A stretch of 41,488 bases of DNA from an uncultured Clostridia bacterium. GTDB taxonomy: Bacteria; Bacillota; Clostridia; Christensenellales; Aristaeellaceae. The DNA lies in the NCBI GenBank assembly GCA_934631985.1, contig CAKTYE010000016.1:1-41488 (forward strand), written 5' to 3'. The notes beneath the pieces are model-generated. The model was not told the origin of the DNA, searched no databases, and saw nothing but the letters and a program-made list of their open reading frames with translations. Within the stretch, counting starts at the first letter, position 1. Each line of letters begins with the position of its first letter. Positions 6,828 to 14,528 of the stretch are shown here, piece by piece. The translations under genes were made by a program, and so were the position numbers.

Positions 6828-7580
6828 ATGAATGAACGAATTTTAGCCCTGGACGTTGGCGATGCGCGCATCGGCATCGCGGTCAGCGACCCAACGCGCA
6901 TGCTGGCACAGCCCGTGGAGGTCCTTCACCGCAAGGGCTGGGGACCTGATACCCGGCGCATCAAGGAGCTGTGCGATCAGTACGAAACCACGGAAATTCT
7001 CAGCGGCCTGCCGCTGAACATGGACGGCACCGCAGGCGGTCAGACGCAAAAAGTGCGGGAATTTTGCGCACAGCTTGAAAAACTGGGCCTGACGGTGTAT
7101 TATCAGGATGAGCGTCTGACCACGGTGACGGCGGAACGGACGCTGATCGACGGTAATATGCACAGGCGGGAGCGTAAGCAGGTGGTGGACAAGGTCGCGG
7201 CGGTGGTGATCCTCCAGTCGTGGCTGGACGCGCAGGCTTCGCAGACCCCTGAAGAAACGGAGGAGACCCCCATGAGTGAAAACGAAAACAGCAATATCAT
7301 TGAGCTGGTGGACGATAACGGCGAAACCGTCCAGTTCGAGCATCTGGCAACCCTGGAACACGAGGGCGAATACTACATCGCGCTGATGGTGCTGGACGAG
7401 GACCATCACGAGGAAGACGACGAGGGCGAAGTCGTCATCATGAAGATCGCCAAGGACGAGGACGACACCGAATATTACGAGTATGTCGAGGATGAGGACC
7501 TGCAAGAGGTCATCTTCGAGAAGTTCCTGCAGCTGATGGAGGAGCAGGACGGCTTTGTGGATGCGGAAGATGAGGACTGA
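6828..7580 (+). CDS. ruvX: RuvX (YqgF) Holliday-junction resolvase-like protein fused to a DUF1292 domain
   Basis: 250 residues in one frame. Residues 1-140 are a complete RuvX/YqgF (yrrK) protein: ILALDVGDARIGIAVSD with the first catalytic Asp at 9, LPLNMDG near 62, DERLTTVTAE near 94 and VDKVAAVVIL near 120. The family has an RNase H-like fold and acts in Holliday-junction resolution or 16S rRNA processing. Residues 149-250 are a DUF1292 domain (IIELVDDNGETVQFEHLATLEHEGEYYIALMVL), rich in Asp/Glu. In Bacillus and other Clostridia these are two adjacent genes. Here no stop separates them, but ATG 7272 has a strong GGAGG 8 bases upstream, so a free DUF1292 protein may also be made. The ruvX start has no clear ribosome binding site. 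Confidence 0.85.
   Translation: MNERILALDVGDARIGIAVSDPTRMLAQPVEVLHRKGWGPDTRRIKELCDQYETTEILSGLPLNMDGTAGGQTQKVREFCAQLEKLGLTVYYQDERLTTVTAERTLIDGNMHRRERKQVVDKVAAVVILQSWLDAQASQTPEETEETPMSENENSNIIELVDDNGETVQFEHLATLEHEGEYYIALMVLDEDHHEEDDEGEVVIMKIAKDEDDTEYYEYVEDEDLQEVIFEKFLQLMEEQDGFVDAEDED
7259..7274 (+). promoter_or_regulatory. Internal ribosome binding site and start codon for a separate DUF1292 product
   Basis: GGAGG at 7259-7263, an 8-base spacer and ATG at 7272-7274, in frame with the ruvX reading frame. Translation from here would give a 102-residue DUF1292 protein ending at 7580. Confidence 0.55.
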
Positions 7581-8001
7581 AAACGTGCAAGAGAATAACA
7601 GCCTGTATGAAGCCCTGGTTGAACTGACCGGCCCCGACGGCAAGGTATACCAATTCCGCTATGGCGCGACCATTCCCCATGAAGGTCAGGACTATGTGGT
7701 GCTGATCGAGCTGGAGCCGGATGCTTCCGGCGAAGAACAGATCCTCATTACTCGCCTGGAAAAGCATGAGGAGGGTCAGCTGGCCTTTGTCGTGGAGTCC
7801 AACGAGGAAGTGGTGGGTCAGGTGTTTGAGAAGTTTATGACGCTGGCCGTGCATTCCTGCGACTGCGGCTGCGAGAATGATGGCTGCGATTGCGGCTGTG
7901 AGCATGAGCATCACCATCACGAGGATGCCTGTGGCTGCGGCTGCGAGCATGAGCATCACCACGAGCACACCTGCGGCTGTGGCTGCGAACACGACGACTA
8001 A
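7570..8001 (+). CDS. DUF1292 protein with a Cys/His-rich metal-binding tail
   Basis: About 143 residues. The first 95 are DUF1292-like (ALVELTGPDGKVYQFRYG, then YVVLIELEPD and a FEKFMTL end). The tail is four units built on CxCGCE (CDCGCE, CDCGCE, CGCGCE, CGCGCE) separated by EHEHHHHEDA- and EHEHHHEHT-type spacers: 12 Cys and 11 His in about 48 residues. Such a tail should bind Zn, Ni, Cu or similar ions; that is inference. The gene overlaps the stop of the RuvX-DUF1292 frame, so translation is probably coupled. ATG 7561, ATG 7570 and GTG 7585 are all possible starts; GTG 7585 has GATGAGG at 9 bases spacing. It ends in a strong terminator. Confidence 0.8.
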   Translation: MRTENVQENNSLYEALVELTGPDGKVYQFRYGATIPHEGQDYVVLIELEPDASGEEQILITRLEKHEEGQLAFVVESNEEVVGQVFEKFMTLAVHSCDCGCENDGCDCGCEHEHHHHEDACGCGCEHEHHHEHTCGCGCEHDD

Positions 8002-8011
8002 ACATAAAATG

Positions 8012-8055
8012 AAAGCCCCCGGTTCTCTGCATCATGCAAGAACCGGGGGCTTTTT
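8012..8055. terminator. Bidirectional terminator between the DUF1292 gene and parB
   Basis: AAAGCCCCCGGTTCT pairs with AGAACCGGGGGCTTT, followed by TTTTT on the plus strand and preceded by an A run that serves as T run on the minus strand. It separates two converging genes. Confidence 0.9.
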
Positions 8056-8122
8056 GATAACTGTGTTCATTTCAAAGCATCCAATAAGCTTTTCAGCAGC
8101 ACCGCTGCGGCTCCTACAGGTC

Positions 8123-9004
8123 TTAACCCTGCTCCCGAAGCTTTTCCAGCAGCTCATACAGCCGCTCCAATTCCTCCTGCGAATAGTATTGCAGCACAAT
8201 GCGGCCTTTCTTCGCGTTGCCGGACAGCGTGGCGCGCAGACCCAGCGTCTCCTGCACACGGCCCTCCAGCTCCTTCAGCTCCGGCGCAAGGGGACGGGGG
8301 AGCTTGATGGGCTTGATCGGCTGCGCAGGCGTTTCGCCGCTTTTGCGTTCGGCGGCAAGCTGCTCCAATTGGCGCACGCTGTAGCCCTTCAGCACAGTTT
8401 CATGTGCCAGCGCAATCTTATCCTCATCCCGATCCAGGCCTGCCAGCACACGGGCGTGACCGGCACTGAGCTGACCCTCGCGGATCATGGCGGTCGCCTC
8501 ATCCGGCAGCGTCAAAAGGCGCAGCAGATTTGCGATGACCGGGCGGCTCTTGCTCAGGCGCAGCGCCACAGTCTCCTGCGTATAGCCGCACTGCTGCATC
8601 AGCGCACGGATTGCCGCGGCCTCGTCCATGGGATTCAGATCCTCGCGCTGAAGGTTTTCGATCAGCGTGACCTCCATCTGCTGGATCATGTCCATGTCCC
8701 GCACGATGCAGGGAACCGTCGCCAAGCCCGCCTGACGGCAGGCCCGCCAGCGGCGTTCACCCGCCACAATGCGGTAGCGCCCGTTGGGCTGCTCCACCAC
8801 CAGCAGGGGCTGCAATACGCCCTGCTCCTTCACGCTGGCGCTCAGCTGCGCCATGCCCTCCTCCGGGAACGCCCGCCGGGGCTGCTCCGCGTTGGGGTCA
8901 ATATCCCCCACGGGGATCTCCTGCACCACATTGGGCAATAGTTCATCCGTTTCAGGCAGTAGTGCGTCCAGCCCTCTGCCCAGGCCCTTTTTCTTTGCGG
9001 CCAT
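8123..9004 (-). CDS. parB: ParB/Spo0J chromosome partitioning protein
   Basis: 293 residues from ATG 9004 (MAAKKKGLGRGLDALLP), a typical ParB N-terminus; AAGGAG lies 11 bases before it. The N-terminal CTPase domain is visible (IPVGDIDPNAEQPRR, YRIVAGERRWRACRQAG), followed by the helix-turn-helix region (TQETVALRLSKSRPVIANLLRLL) and a C-terminal dimer domain. ParB binds parS sites, spreads on DNA and works with ParA and SMC in origin segregation; in spore formers it also links to entry into sporulation. It lies 99 bp downstream of parA in one likely operon. No TGTTTCACGTGAAACA-like parS site was seen in the window. Confidence 0.95.
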   Translation of the reverse strand: MAAKKKGLGRGLDALLPETDELLPNVVQEIPVGDIDPNAEQPRRAFPEEGMAQLSASVKEQGVLQPLLVVEQPNGRYRIVAGERRWRACRQAGLATVPCIVRDMDMIQQMEVTLIENLQREDLNPMDEAAAIRALMQQCGYTQETVALRLSKSRPVIANLLRLLTLPDEATAMIREGQLSAGHARVLAGLDRDEDKIALAHETVLKGYSVRQLEQLAAERKSGETPAQPIKPIKLPRPLAPELKELEGRVQETLGLRATLSGNAKKGRIVLQYYSQEELERLYELLEKLREQG

Positions 9005-9103
9005 GCTCCGTAAAACTCCTTCGACCCGAGCCGCTGTGCGGCTCTTGGCGTGTATATGCGTTGTCAAAGCGCTTATTGTCACCTTGACGAGAAAGGCTTT
9101 CCG

Positions 9104-9868
9104 TTACTTCTTCCCGTTCCGGGCCAGCACCTCCCGCGCAAGGGCGCGATAGGCTTCCGCGCCTGTGGAGCGGGGATCGTAAATATGGATCGGCTCGCCG
9201 TGGCTGGGCGCCTCGCCCAGGCGCACGTTGCGGGGAATGGTGGTGGCAAACACCTTCTTGCGGAAGTGCTTCTTCACCTCGTCCACCACCTGCAGGCCCA
9301 GATTTGTGCGCCCGTCCAGCATGGTCAGCAGAATGCCCTCCAGATCCAGGGCGGGATTCAGCGTTTTCTTGACCCGGTTGATGGTGTTCATCAGGCTGGT
9401 AACGCCCTCCAGCGCGTAATATTCGCACTGAATGGGAATCAGCACCTTTTCCGCGGCGGTGAGGGCATTCAGCGTCAGCAGGCTCAGGGAGGGGGGACAG
9501 TCAATAAAGATGAAGTCATAAGCAGAGGCGATCTGTGCCAGCGCGTCCTTCAGGCGGTATTCCCGCTTGTCCACGTCCACCAGCTCCAGCTCCGCGCCTG
9601 CCAGCCGAATGTCCGAGCCAGCCAGCTGCAGGCCCTTCACCTGGGTCTGCTGTACGCACTCCTTAAAAGGAATGCGGCCCATCAGCGCTTCGTAGACGCT
9701 TTTTTCTCCGGCCTTGCAGCCCAGACCGCTGGTGGTATTGCCCTGGGGGTCCAGATCGACCACCAGCACCCGCTGGCCCATATCGGCCAAAATCGCCGTC
9801 AGGTTTACGGCAGTGGTGGTCTTGCCCACGCCGCCCTTCTGGTTGGTAATCGCAATTGTTCTAACCAT
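9104..9868 (-). CDS. parA: ParA/Soj chromosome partitioning ATPase
   Basis: 254 residues. The deviant Walker A KGGVGKTT is at residues 11-18, DLDPQGN near 39 and the Walker B-like IFIDCPPSL near 119, all standard for Soj-type ParA. It is an ATP-dependent, nucleoid-bound partner of ParB. The start at 9868 has only a weak GGCGG site. The gene order parA-parB on one strand fits the chromosomal, origin-proximal pair, although the usual gidB/gidA neighbours are absent here. Confidence 0.95.
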   Translation of the reverse strand: MVRTIAITNQKGGVGKTTTAVNLTAILADMGQRVLVVDLDPQGNTTSGLGCKAGEKSVYEALMGRIPFKECVQQTQVKGLQLAGSDIRLAGAELELVDVDKREYRLKDALAQIASAYDFIFIDCPPSLSLLTLNALTAAEKVLIPIQCEYYALEGVTSLMNTINRVKKTLNPALDLEGILLTMLDGRTNLGLQVVDEVKKHFRKKVFATTIPRNVRLGEAPSHGEPIHIYDPRSTGAEAYRALAREVLARNGKK

Positions 9869-9917
9869 GCCTTGCCGCCTTTCGCACCTTCGGCGTACAT
9901 TTGTTTTTCAATATTTT

Positions 9918-9945
9918 ATTTTATCAGCTTTTTCATTGGTTGTAA
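9918..9945 (-). promoter_or_regulatory. Likely promoter of parAB
   Basis: On the minus strand TTACAA (9940-9945), a 16-bp spacer and TAAAAT (9918-9923), 50 bp before the parA start. Confidence 0.5.
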
Positions 9946-9953
9946 AGCATGGG

Positions 9954-9970
9954 ATGCGCACGGTGCGCAT
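9954..9970. repeat. Perfect 17-bp palindrome upstream of the parAB promoter
   Basis: ATGCGCAC-G-GTGCGCAT, eight bases each side of one central base, lying 8 bp beyond the -35 element of parAB. It could be an operator; nothing else in the window repeats it. The rest of the 390-bp gap to alaS shows only the alaS promoter. Confidence 0.5.
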
Positions 9971-10153
9971 AATGACGATGCAAGCCTGTACCTTCAAACA
10001 GATACTGATGAGGTGCATTGAAAATCAACTGTTCAGTTGTCCGGACGTTACCTGTCAAAAAAGGTGCAAGCCGAGCAAGGAAAGACGTTTCCCGTTGACT
10101 TTGAATATCCTGCGGAAGAAAGCTGCTGTCCGCAACAATCCCCGCTGAAATCA

Positions 10154-10182
10154 TTGCAAAAGCCGTACCTTTTTGCTATAAT
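10154..10182 (+). promoter_or_regulatory. Promoter of alaS
   Basis: TTGCAA at 10154-10159, a 17-bp spacer and TATAAT at 10177-10182. The leader is only about 70 bases, too short for a T-box. Confidence 0.75.
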
Positions 10183-10257
10183 GCGATTTGCGATATGTAC
10201 GCGGCTGCACGCTCCTGGCGCTCCTGCCGCGATCTTGCAAAAGGAGTGGTCTATTCC

Positions 10258-12045
10258 ATGAAGCAGGTTACCTCTGCGCAGCTGCGCGAAATGTTCCAGA
10301 AATTCATGGAGAGCAAGGGATGCGCCCGCATCCATTCCGCCTCCGTCATTCCTGAAAACGATCCCACCGTTCTGTTCACCACCGCCGGCATGCACCCGCT
10401 GGTGCCTTACCTGATGGGTGCGAAGCATCCCTCCGGCACCCGCCTGACCGACGTGCAGAAGTGCATCCGCACCGGTGACATCGACGATGTGGGCGATTCC
10501 AGCCACCTGACCTTCTTCGAAATGCTGGGCAACTGGAGCCTGGGCGATTATTTTAAGAAGGAAGCCATTTCCTGGAGCTGGGAGTTTCTGACCAGCCCCG
10601 AATATCTGGGCCTGGACAAGGACCGTCTGGCCTTCACCGTGTTTGAGGGCGACGAGAACTGCCCCCGCGACACCGAGAGCCACGACCTGTGGCGCTCCAT
10701 GGGCGTTGCCGAGGATCACATCTTCTACCTGCCCAAGGAGCATAACTGGTGGGGTCCCGCCGGCATCACCGGCCCCTGCGGCCCCGATACCGAGATGTTC
10801 ATCATCACCGATAAGGAGCCCTGCGGCCCGGATTGCTCCCCCGCCTGCTCCTGCGGACGGTATCTGGAGATCTGGAACGACGTGTTCATGCAGTACAACA
10901 AGCAGGCGGACGGCAGCTTCCTGCCCCTGGCCCAGAAGAACGTGGACACGGGCATGGGCCTGGAGCGCACCATCTGTGTGCTGAACGGCAAGAAGACCGT
11001 GTATGAGACCGACGCCTTCACCGACATTCTGGCGAAAATCGCTGAGCTGAGCGGTCATACCTACGGCGAGAACGACGAGGTGACCAAGGCCTTCCGCATC
11101 ATCGCGGATCACATGCGCACCTCCACCTTCATCCTGGGCGACGACCGCGGCGTAAGCCCCTCCAACACCGATCAGGGCTACATCCTGCGCCGTCTGATCC
11201 GCCGCGCAGTGCGCTACGGCATGCAGCTGGGCATGTCCGAGGGCTTCACCTGCGAAATCGCCAAGGTCATCATCAATCAGTATAAGGACGTGTATCCCGA
11301 GCTGGAGCGCAACAGCGCGTTTGTGCTGGAGCAGCTGAAGCTGGAGGAGGTTCGCTTCGCCCGCACTCTGAAGCAGGGCAACAAGGAGTTCGACAAGGTG
11401 GCCTCCCGCGTGGAGAACGGCACCATCGACGGCCTGAGCGCCTTCCACCTGTACGACACCTACGGCTTCCCCATCGAAATGACCTGCGAGCTGGCCCGTG
11501 AGCGCGGCCTGAAGGTGGACGTTCCCGCCTTTGAGGAGTGCTTCAAGCAGCACCAGGCCACCAGCCACGCAGGCGCGGAGCAGCGCTTCAAGGGCGGTCT
11601 GGCGGATCACAGCGAGGAGACCACCAAGCTGCACACCGCTACCCACCTGCTGCATGCGGCCCTGCGCAAGGTGCTGGGCGATGAGGTGCATCAGAAAGGC
11701 TCCAACATTACCGCCGAGCGTCTGCGCTTCGACTTCACCTTTGGCCGCAAGGTCACCAAGGAGGAGCTGGCCGAGGTGGAGAAGCTGGTCAATGAAGCCA
11801 TTCAGTCCCACACCCCCGTGGTCTGCCGCGAAATGACGGTGGCGGAGGCCAAGACGGAGGGCGCTATCGGCCTGTTTGAAAGCAAGTATGGCGAAAAGGT
11901 TCGCACCTACAAGATGGGCGATTACTCCTTTGAGATCTGCGGCGGCCCCCATGCCGAGAATACCGGCGACCTGGGCGAGTTCCACATCCTGAAGGAAGAA
12001 AGCTCCAGCGCTGGTGTGCGCCGCATTAAGGCTGTGCTGAAGTAA
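10258..12045 (+). CDS. alaS: Short-form alanine--tRNA ligase lacking the C-terminal domain
   Basis: 595 residues against about 875 for the usual bacterial enzyme. The class II aminoacylation core is present (LFTTAGMHPLVPYL, GDSSHLTFFEMLGNWS near 79-94, WWGPAGITGPCGPDTE near 165-179), then the tRNA-recognition region and the editing domain, with HTATH at 459-463 and CGGPH at 561-565 as zinc ligands. The protein stops right after the editing domain, so the DHHA1/C-Ala oligomerisation part is missing. Between motifs 2 and 3 it has four closely spaced cysteines (189, 193, 197, 199), a possible extra metal site. GMHPLVPYL replaces the usual GMNQF segment. It charges tRNA-Ala and clears Ser/Gly. 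AAAGGAG precedes ATG 10258. Whether this is the only AlaRS of the cell cannot be seen. Confidence 0.92.
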   Translation: MKQVTSAQLREMFQKFMESKGCARIHSASVIPENDPTVLFTTAGMHPLVPYLMGAKHPSGTRLTDVQKCIRTGDIDDVGDSSHLTFFEMLGNWSLGDYFKKEAISWSWEFLTSPEYLGLDKDRLAFTVFEGDENCPRDTESHDLWRSMGVAEDHIFYLPKEHNWWGPAGITGPCGPDTEMFIITDKEPCGPDCSPACSCGRYLEIWNDVFMQYNKQADGSFLPLAQKNVDTGMGLERTICVLNGKKTVYETDAFTDILAKIAELSGHTYGENDEVTKAFRIIADHMRTSTFILGDDRGVSPSNTDQGYILRRLIRRAVRYGMQLGMSEGFTCEIAKVIINQYKDVYPELERNSAFVLEQLKLEEVRFARTLKQGNKEFDKVASRVENGTIDGLSAFHLYDTYGFPIEMTCELARERGLKVDVPAFEECFKQHQATSHAGAEQRFKGGLADHSEETTKLHTATHLLHAALRKVLGDEVHQKGSNITAERLRFDFTFGRKVTKEELAEVEKLVNEAIQSHTPVVCREMTVAEAKTEGAIGLFESKYGEKVRTYKMGDYSFEICGGPHAENTGDLGEFHILKEESSSAGVRRIKAVLK

Positions 12046-12066
12046 AAAATTTTTTCCTTCCTTACT

Positions 12067-12100
12067 CGCCCGCCGATCCCGGAAAAAGGGACGGCGGGCG
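12067..12100 (+). terminator. Stem-loop between alaS and the MFS gene
   Basis: CGCCCGCCG-a-TCCC pairs with GGGA-CGGCGGGCG. There is no T run after it on either strand, so it may be a weak terminator or an mRNA-processing structure rather than a true intrinsic terminator. Confidence 0.45.
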
Positions 12101-12130
12101 CTGTTCTATCCGCATAGAGGAGAGCCGCAC

Positions 12131-13291
12131 ATGAAGACGACGAAGCGTTCCGCCTATCTGATGATCCTGTTTGCCTACTTCGCCGACGGCGCCATGGTGC
12201 TGACCGTCAACACCGTGATGAAAAGCCTGCTGGCGGCTTACCAGTGGTCGGACGGGCAGGGCGGTCTGCTGGTCGCCTGCATGTCTGCGGGGTGCCTGGT
12301 CGCCAGCCTGGTGGGCAACACCCTGATGGAGCGCCTGGGCCGCAGCCGCATGCTGACGCTGCTGGGCGGCATGATGCTGGGGTGCATCGGGCTGTTCAGC
12401 CTGTCTCCCTGGCCCGTCACCTTTTATCCGCTGCTGTTCCTTGCGGGGCTTGTGTGGGGCGGCATCAACAGCCTGGCAAACACCGTGGTCAACGAGCTGT
12501 ATGACGGCGACGCTTCCCGGCTGAACGTCATGCACGCCTGCTTTGCGGTGGGCGCGGTCGTGTTCCCGCTGCTGGTGGGCTTCACCACCCTGCACGGCGG
12601 GAGCTGGCGCATTGTTCCCGGCATCGTCGCAGTGCTGGGCGCGGCGGTGATGCTGCTGGCCCGAAGGATCCCCCTGCCGGAGGGCGCTGCGCCCACGGCC
12701 CGGAAGGAAAGCACCGTGACCTTCTGGCGGGAGCCGCGGTTTTACTGCCTGCTGCTGGTGCTGTTTACCTATGTGGGGTGCGAATCCTCTGCGTCGGCAT
12801 GGCTGTCCAGCTACCTGAGCCGCAGCAATGCCTTCTTTCAGGCTGTTCCCTCCGAGACCATGGTCTCGCTGATGTGGCTGCTGATGATCGTAGGTCGGCT
12901 GTCCTTTGCGGCGCTGGGTACGCGCATTCCCAAGGGTGTGCTGCTGGTGGGTGAATCCGTGGCATTTCTGCTGGGCATGCTGGGTATCATTACCCTTGCG
13001 GGCAGTACCCCTGCCGCCATTGCGTCCGTGGGCTTTATGGGACTGGGCATGTCCGCCGTCTACGGCACGGCGGTAGCTTCGGCAGCACGGTACGTTAGCT
13101 GTTCCGCGCTGTCGGCGGAGCTGCTTTTCGCCGCGGGCGGACTGGGCAGCACGGTGATCCCTGCCCTGGCAGGCGGTATTTCGGATCAGGCAGGCTTGCA
13201 GGTGGGCATGCTGGCCCTCTGCGGCTTCCTGGCGGTGCTGATCCTCGCCGCCGCTGCGAATCTTGTGTTGGAAAAGAGGGAGCGTTCCTGA
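12131..13291 (+). CDS. Major facilitator superfamily transporter
   Basis: 386 residues with about twelve hydrophobic segments. The loop between helices 2 and 3 has GNTLMERLGRSRML, the MFS signature, and NELYDGDASRLNVMHACFAVGAVV resembles sugar/FucP-like carriers. It is a secondary transporter in the cytoplasmic membrane; the substrate is not evident. AGAGGAGA lies a few bases before the ATG. Its stop overlaps the start of the next small membrane protein by one base, so the two are co-translated. Confidence 0.85.
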   Translation: MKTTKRSAYLMILFAYFADGAMVLTVNTVMKSLLAAYQWSDGQGGLLVACMSAGCLVASLVGNTLMERLGRSRMLTLLGGMMLGCIGLFSLSPWPVTFYPLLFLAGLVWGGINSLANTVVNELYDGDASRLNVMHACFAVGAVVFPLLVGFTTLHGGSWRIVPGIVAVLGAAVMLLARRIPLPEGAAPTARKESTVTFWREPRFYCLLLVLFTYVGCESSASAWLSSYLSRSNAFFQAVPSETMVSLMWLLMIVGRLSFAALGTRIPKGVLLVGESVAFLLGMLGIITLAGSTPAAIASVGFMGLGMSAVYGTAVASAARYVSCSALSAELLFAAGGLGSTVIPALAGGISDQAGLQVGMLALCGFLAVLILAAAANLVLEKRERS

Positions 13292-13515
13292 TGAAAAAAC
13301 CTGTCAATCTGTTGATCCCGGGGCGGTGGCTGTGCTGCGCCATCGGCCTGATGTGGCTGTGCGGCATGCTGTGCCATTACTTCGGCGCAGAGGCGGCGGT
13401 GCCGTGGCTGCTGTGGGCCGGGGCCATCCTCTCCGCCGTGCTGCTGTGCATGCTGCTTGTGCAGCTTGTGCGGGAGCACCGCCGGGACAAGACGAAGCGT
13501 TCGGCGCATTCCTGA
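13291..13515 (+). CDS. Small two-helix membrane protein
   Basis: 74 residues with two hydrophobic stretches (about 8-28 and 37-60) and a basic C-terminal tail (REHRRDKTKR). I do not recognise the family. The start codon overlaps the stop of the MFS gene (TGATG), so it is probably translationally coupled and may be a small partner or stabiliser of that carrier. Confidence 0.65.
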   Translation: MKKPVNLLIPGRWLCCAIGLMWLCGMLCHYFGAEAAVPWLLWAGAILSAVLLCMLLVQLVREHRRDKTKRSAHS

Positions 13516-13630
13516 CGGTGTTCATACCTTGTTTACGACATCTTCACGCTTTTGTGCTTGATACCCTGTGCAAAATACGCTATGCTTATCCTGCGCCTGA
13601 TTCCGCAGGCACACTTTGGAGGTGAACGTC

Positions 13631-14326
13631 ATGTATTACCCCTACTATTTTGACTGGACCTACATGCTGCTGATCCCTGGCTTGATCCTGGGCCTTTGGG
13701 CGCAGTTTAAGGTCAACAGCGCCTATCGCCGCTACAGCAAGGTTTCCACGCGGCTGGGACGCCCTGCCAGCGAGGTGGTGGCAGACCTGCTGCGCCGCAA
13801 CGGCAACGGCGGTGTGCGCGTTGCGCCGATCTCCGGCGAATTGACGGATAATTATAATCCCAAGACGGAGACGCTTTCCCTGTCCCAGGGCGTGTACGGC
13901 TCCAGTTCTGTTGCAGCGCTGGGCATTGCCGCCCATGAGGCGGGCCACGCCATGCAGAAGATGGAGGACTACGCCCCCATGCGGCTGCGCACGGCGGTGG
14001 TGCCGGTGGTCAACTTCGGCTCCATGGCCTATGCGCCGCTGTTCATTCTGGGCCTTCTGTTCAGCTGGCAGCCGCTGGTCTACATCGGCATTCTGTGCTT
14101 TGCGCTTTCCGTTATCTTTGCGCTGATCACCCTGCCTGTGGAGTTTGACGCCAGCCGCCGTGCGCTGAAGATGCTCACCGAGGGCGGCTACGTCACCGAG
14201 GAGGAGCGCTCCGGCGTGAAGGCTGTGCTGACGGCGGCGGCCCTGACCTATGTGGCGGCGGCAGTGACGAGCCTGCTGTCGCTTCTGCGGCTGATCGTGA
14301 TCGCCAAGGGACGCGACCGCGACTAA
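13631..14326 (+). CDS. YugP-type membrane zinc metallopeptidase
   Basis: 231 residues. An N-terminal hydrophobic helix, then SGELTDNYNPKTETLSLS, AALGIAAHEAGHAMQ with the zinc-binding HEAGH motif, and two to three further membrane helices fit the Zn_peptidase_2 (YugP) family. Conserved LPVEFDASRRAL follows. Members are membrane-bound proteases with poorly known targets. ATG 13631 is chosen because GGAGGTGA lies 8 bases before it; an upstream TTG would remove that spacing. A clear terminator follows. Confidence 0.9.
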   Translation: MYYPYYFDWTYMLLIPGLILGLWAQFKVNSAYRRYSKVSTRLGRPASEVVADLLRRNGNGGVRVAPISGELTDNYNPKTETLSLSQGVYGSSSVAALGIAAHEAGHAMQKMEDYAPMRLRTAVVPVVNFGSMAYAPLFILGLLFSWQPLVYIGILCFALSVIFALITLPVEFDASRRALKMLTEGGYVTEEERSGVKAVLTAAALTYVAAAVTSLLSLLRLIVIAKGRDRD

Positions 14327-14345
14327 AGAAGATTGAAGGATTTTG

Positions 14346-14384
14346 AAGCGGGGTGCAGGAAAGCTGCATCCCGCTTTGCTTTTT
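14346..14384 (+). terminator. Terminator after the YugP-type gene
   Basis: AAGCGGGgTGCAG pairs with CTGCAtCCCGCTT, followed by TGCTTTTT. Confidence 0.85.
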
Positions 14385-14448
14385 CGCGCCGCCTTTTCTC
14401 ACCTGCGCCCTTCTGTCAAAAGAAAGGCAATTTTTCAGGAAAATGGTC

Positions 14449-14477
14449 TTTTCGCGGGGCGGAAACCGTGCTATACT
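14449..14477 (+). promoter_or_regulatory. Likely promoter of pgi
   Basis: TATACT at 14472-14477 is a good -10; the -35 at 17 bp spacing (TTTTCG) is poor. The start codon is about 50 bp downstream. Confidence 0.5.
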
Positions 14478-14528
14478 ATACCCTGTTGAGCAATTAACTC
14501 CATGGCTTTCAGAAAGGAAGATTGACCA

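Noticed and set aside
7855..8001. Short tandem DNA repeats that could suggest a CRISPR-like array
   Set aside because: The repeats encode the CxCGCE/His-rich tail in frame; there are no spacers or cas genes.
7877..8941. A 354-codon plus-strand frame across the DUF1292 tail and parB
   Set aside because: It reads through a strong terminator and lies opposite parB.
10183..10257. Possible T-box leader for alaS
   Set aside because: The leader is only about 70 bases and lacks a T-box sequence and terminator.
9869..10257. A parS site near parAB
   Set aside because: No match to TGTTTCACGTGAAACA was found; the only palindrome, at 9954-9970, has a different sequence.
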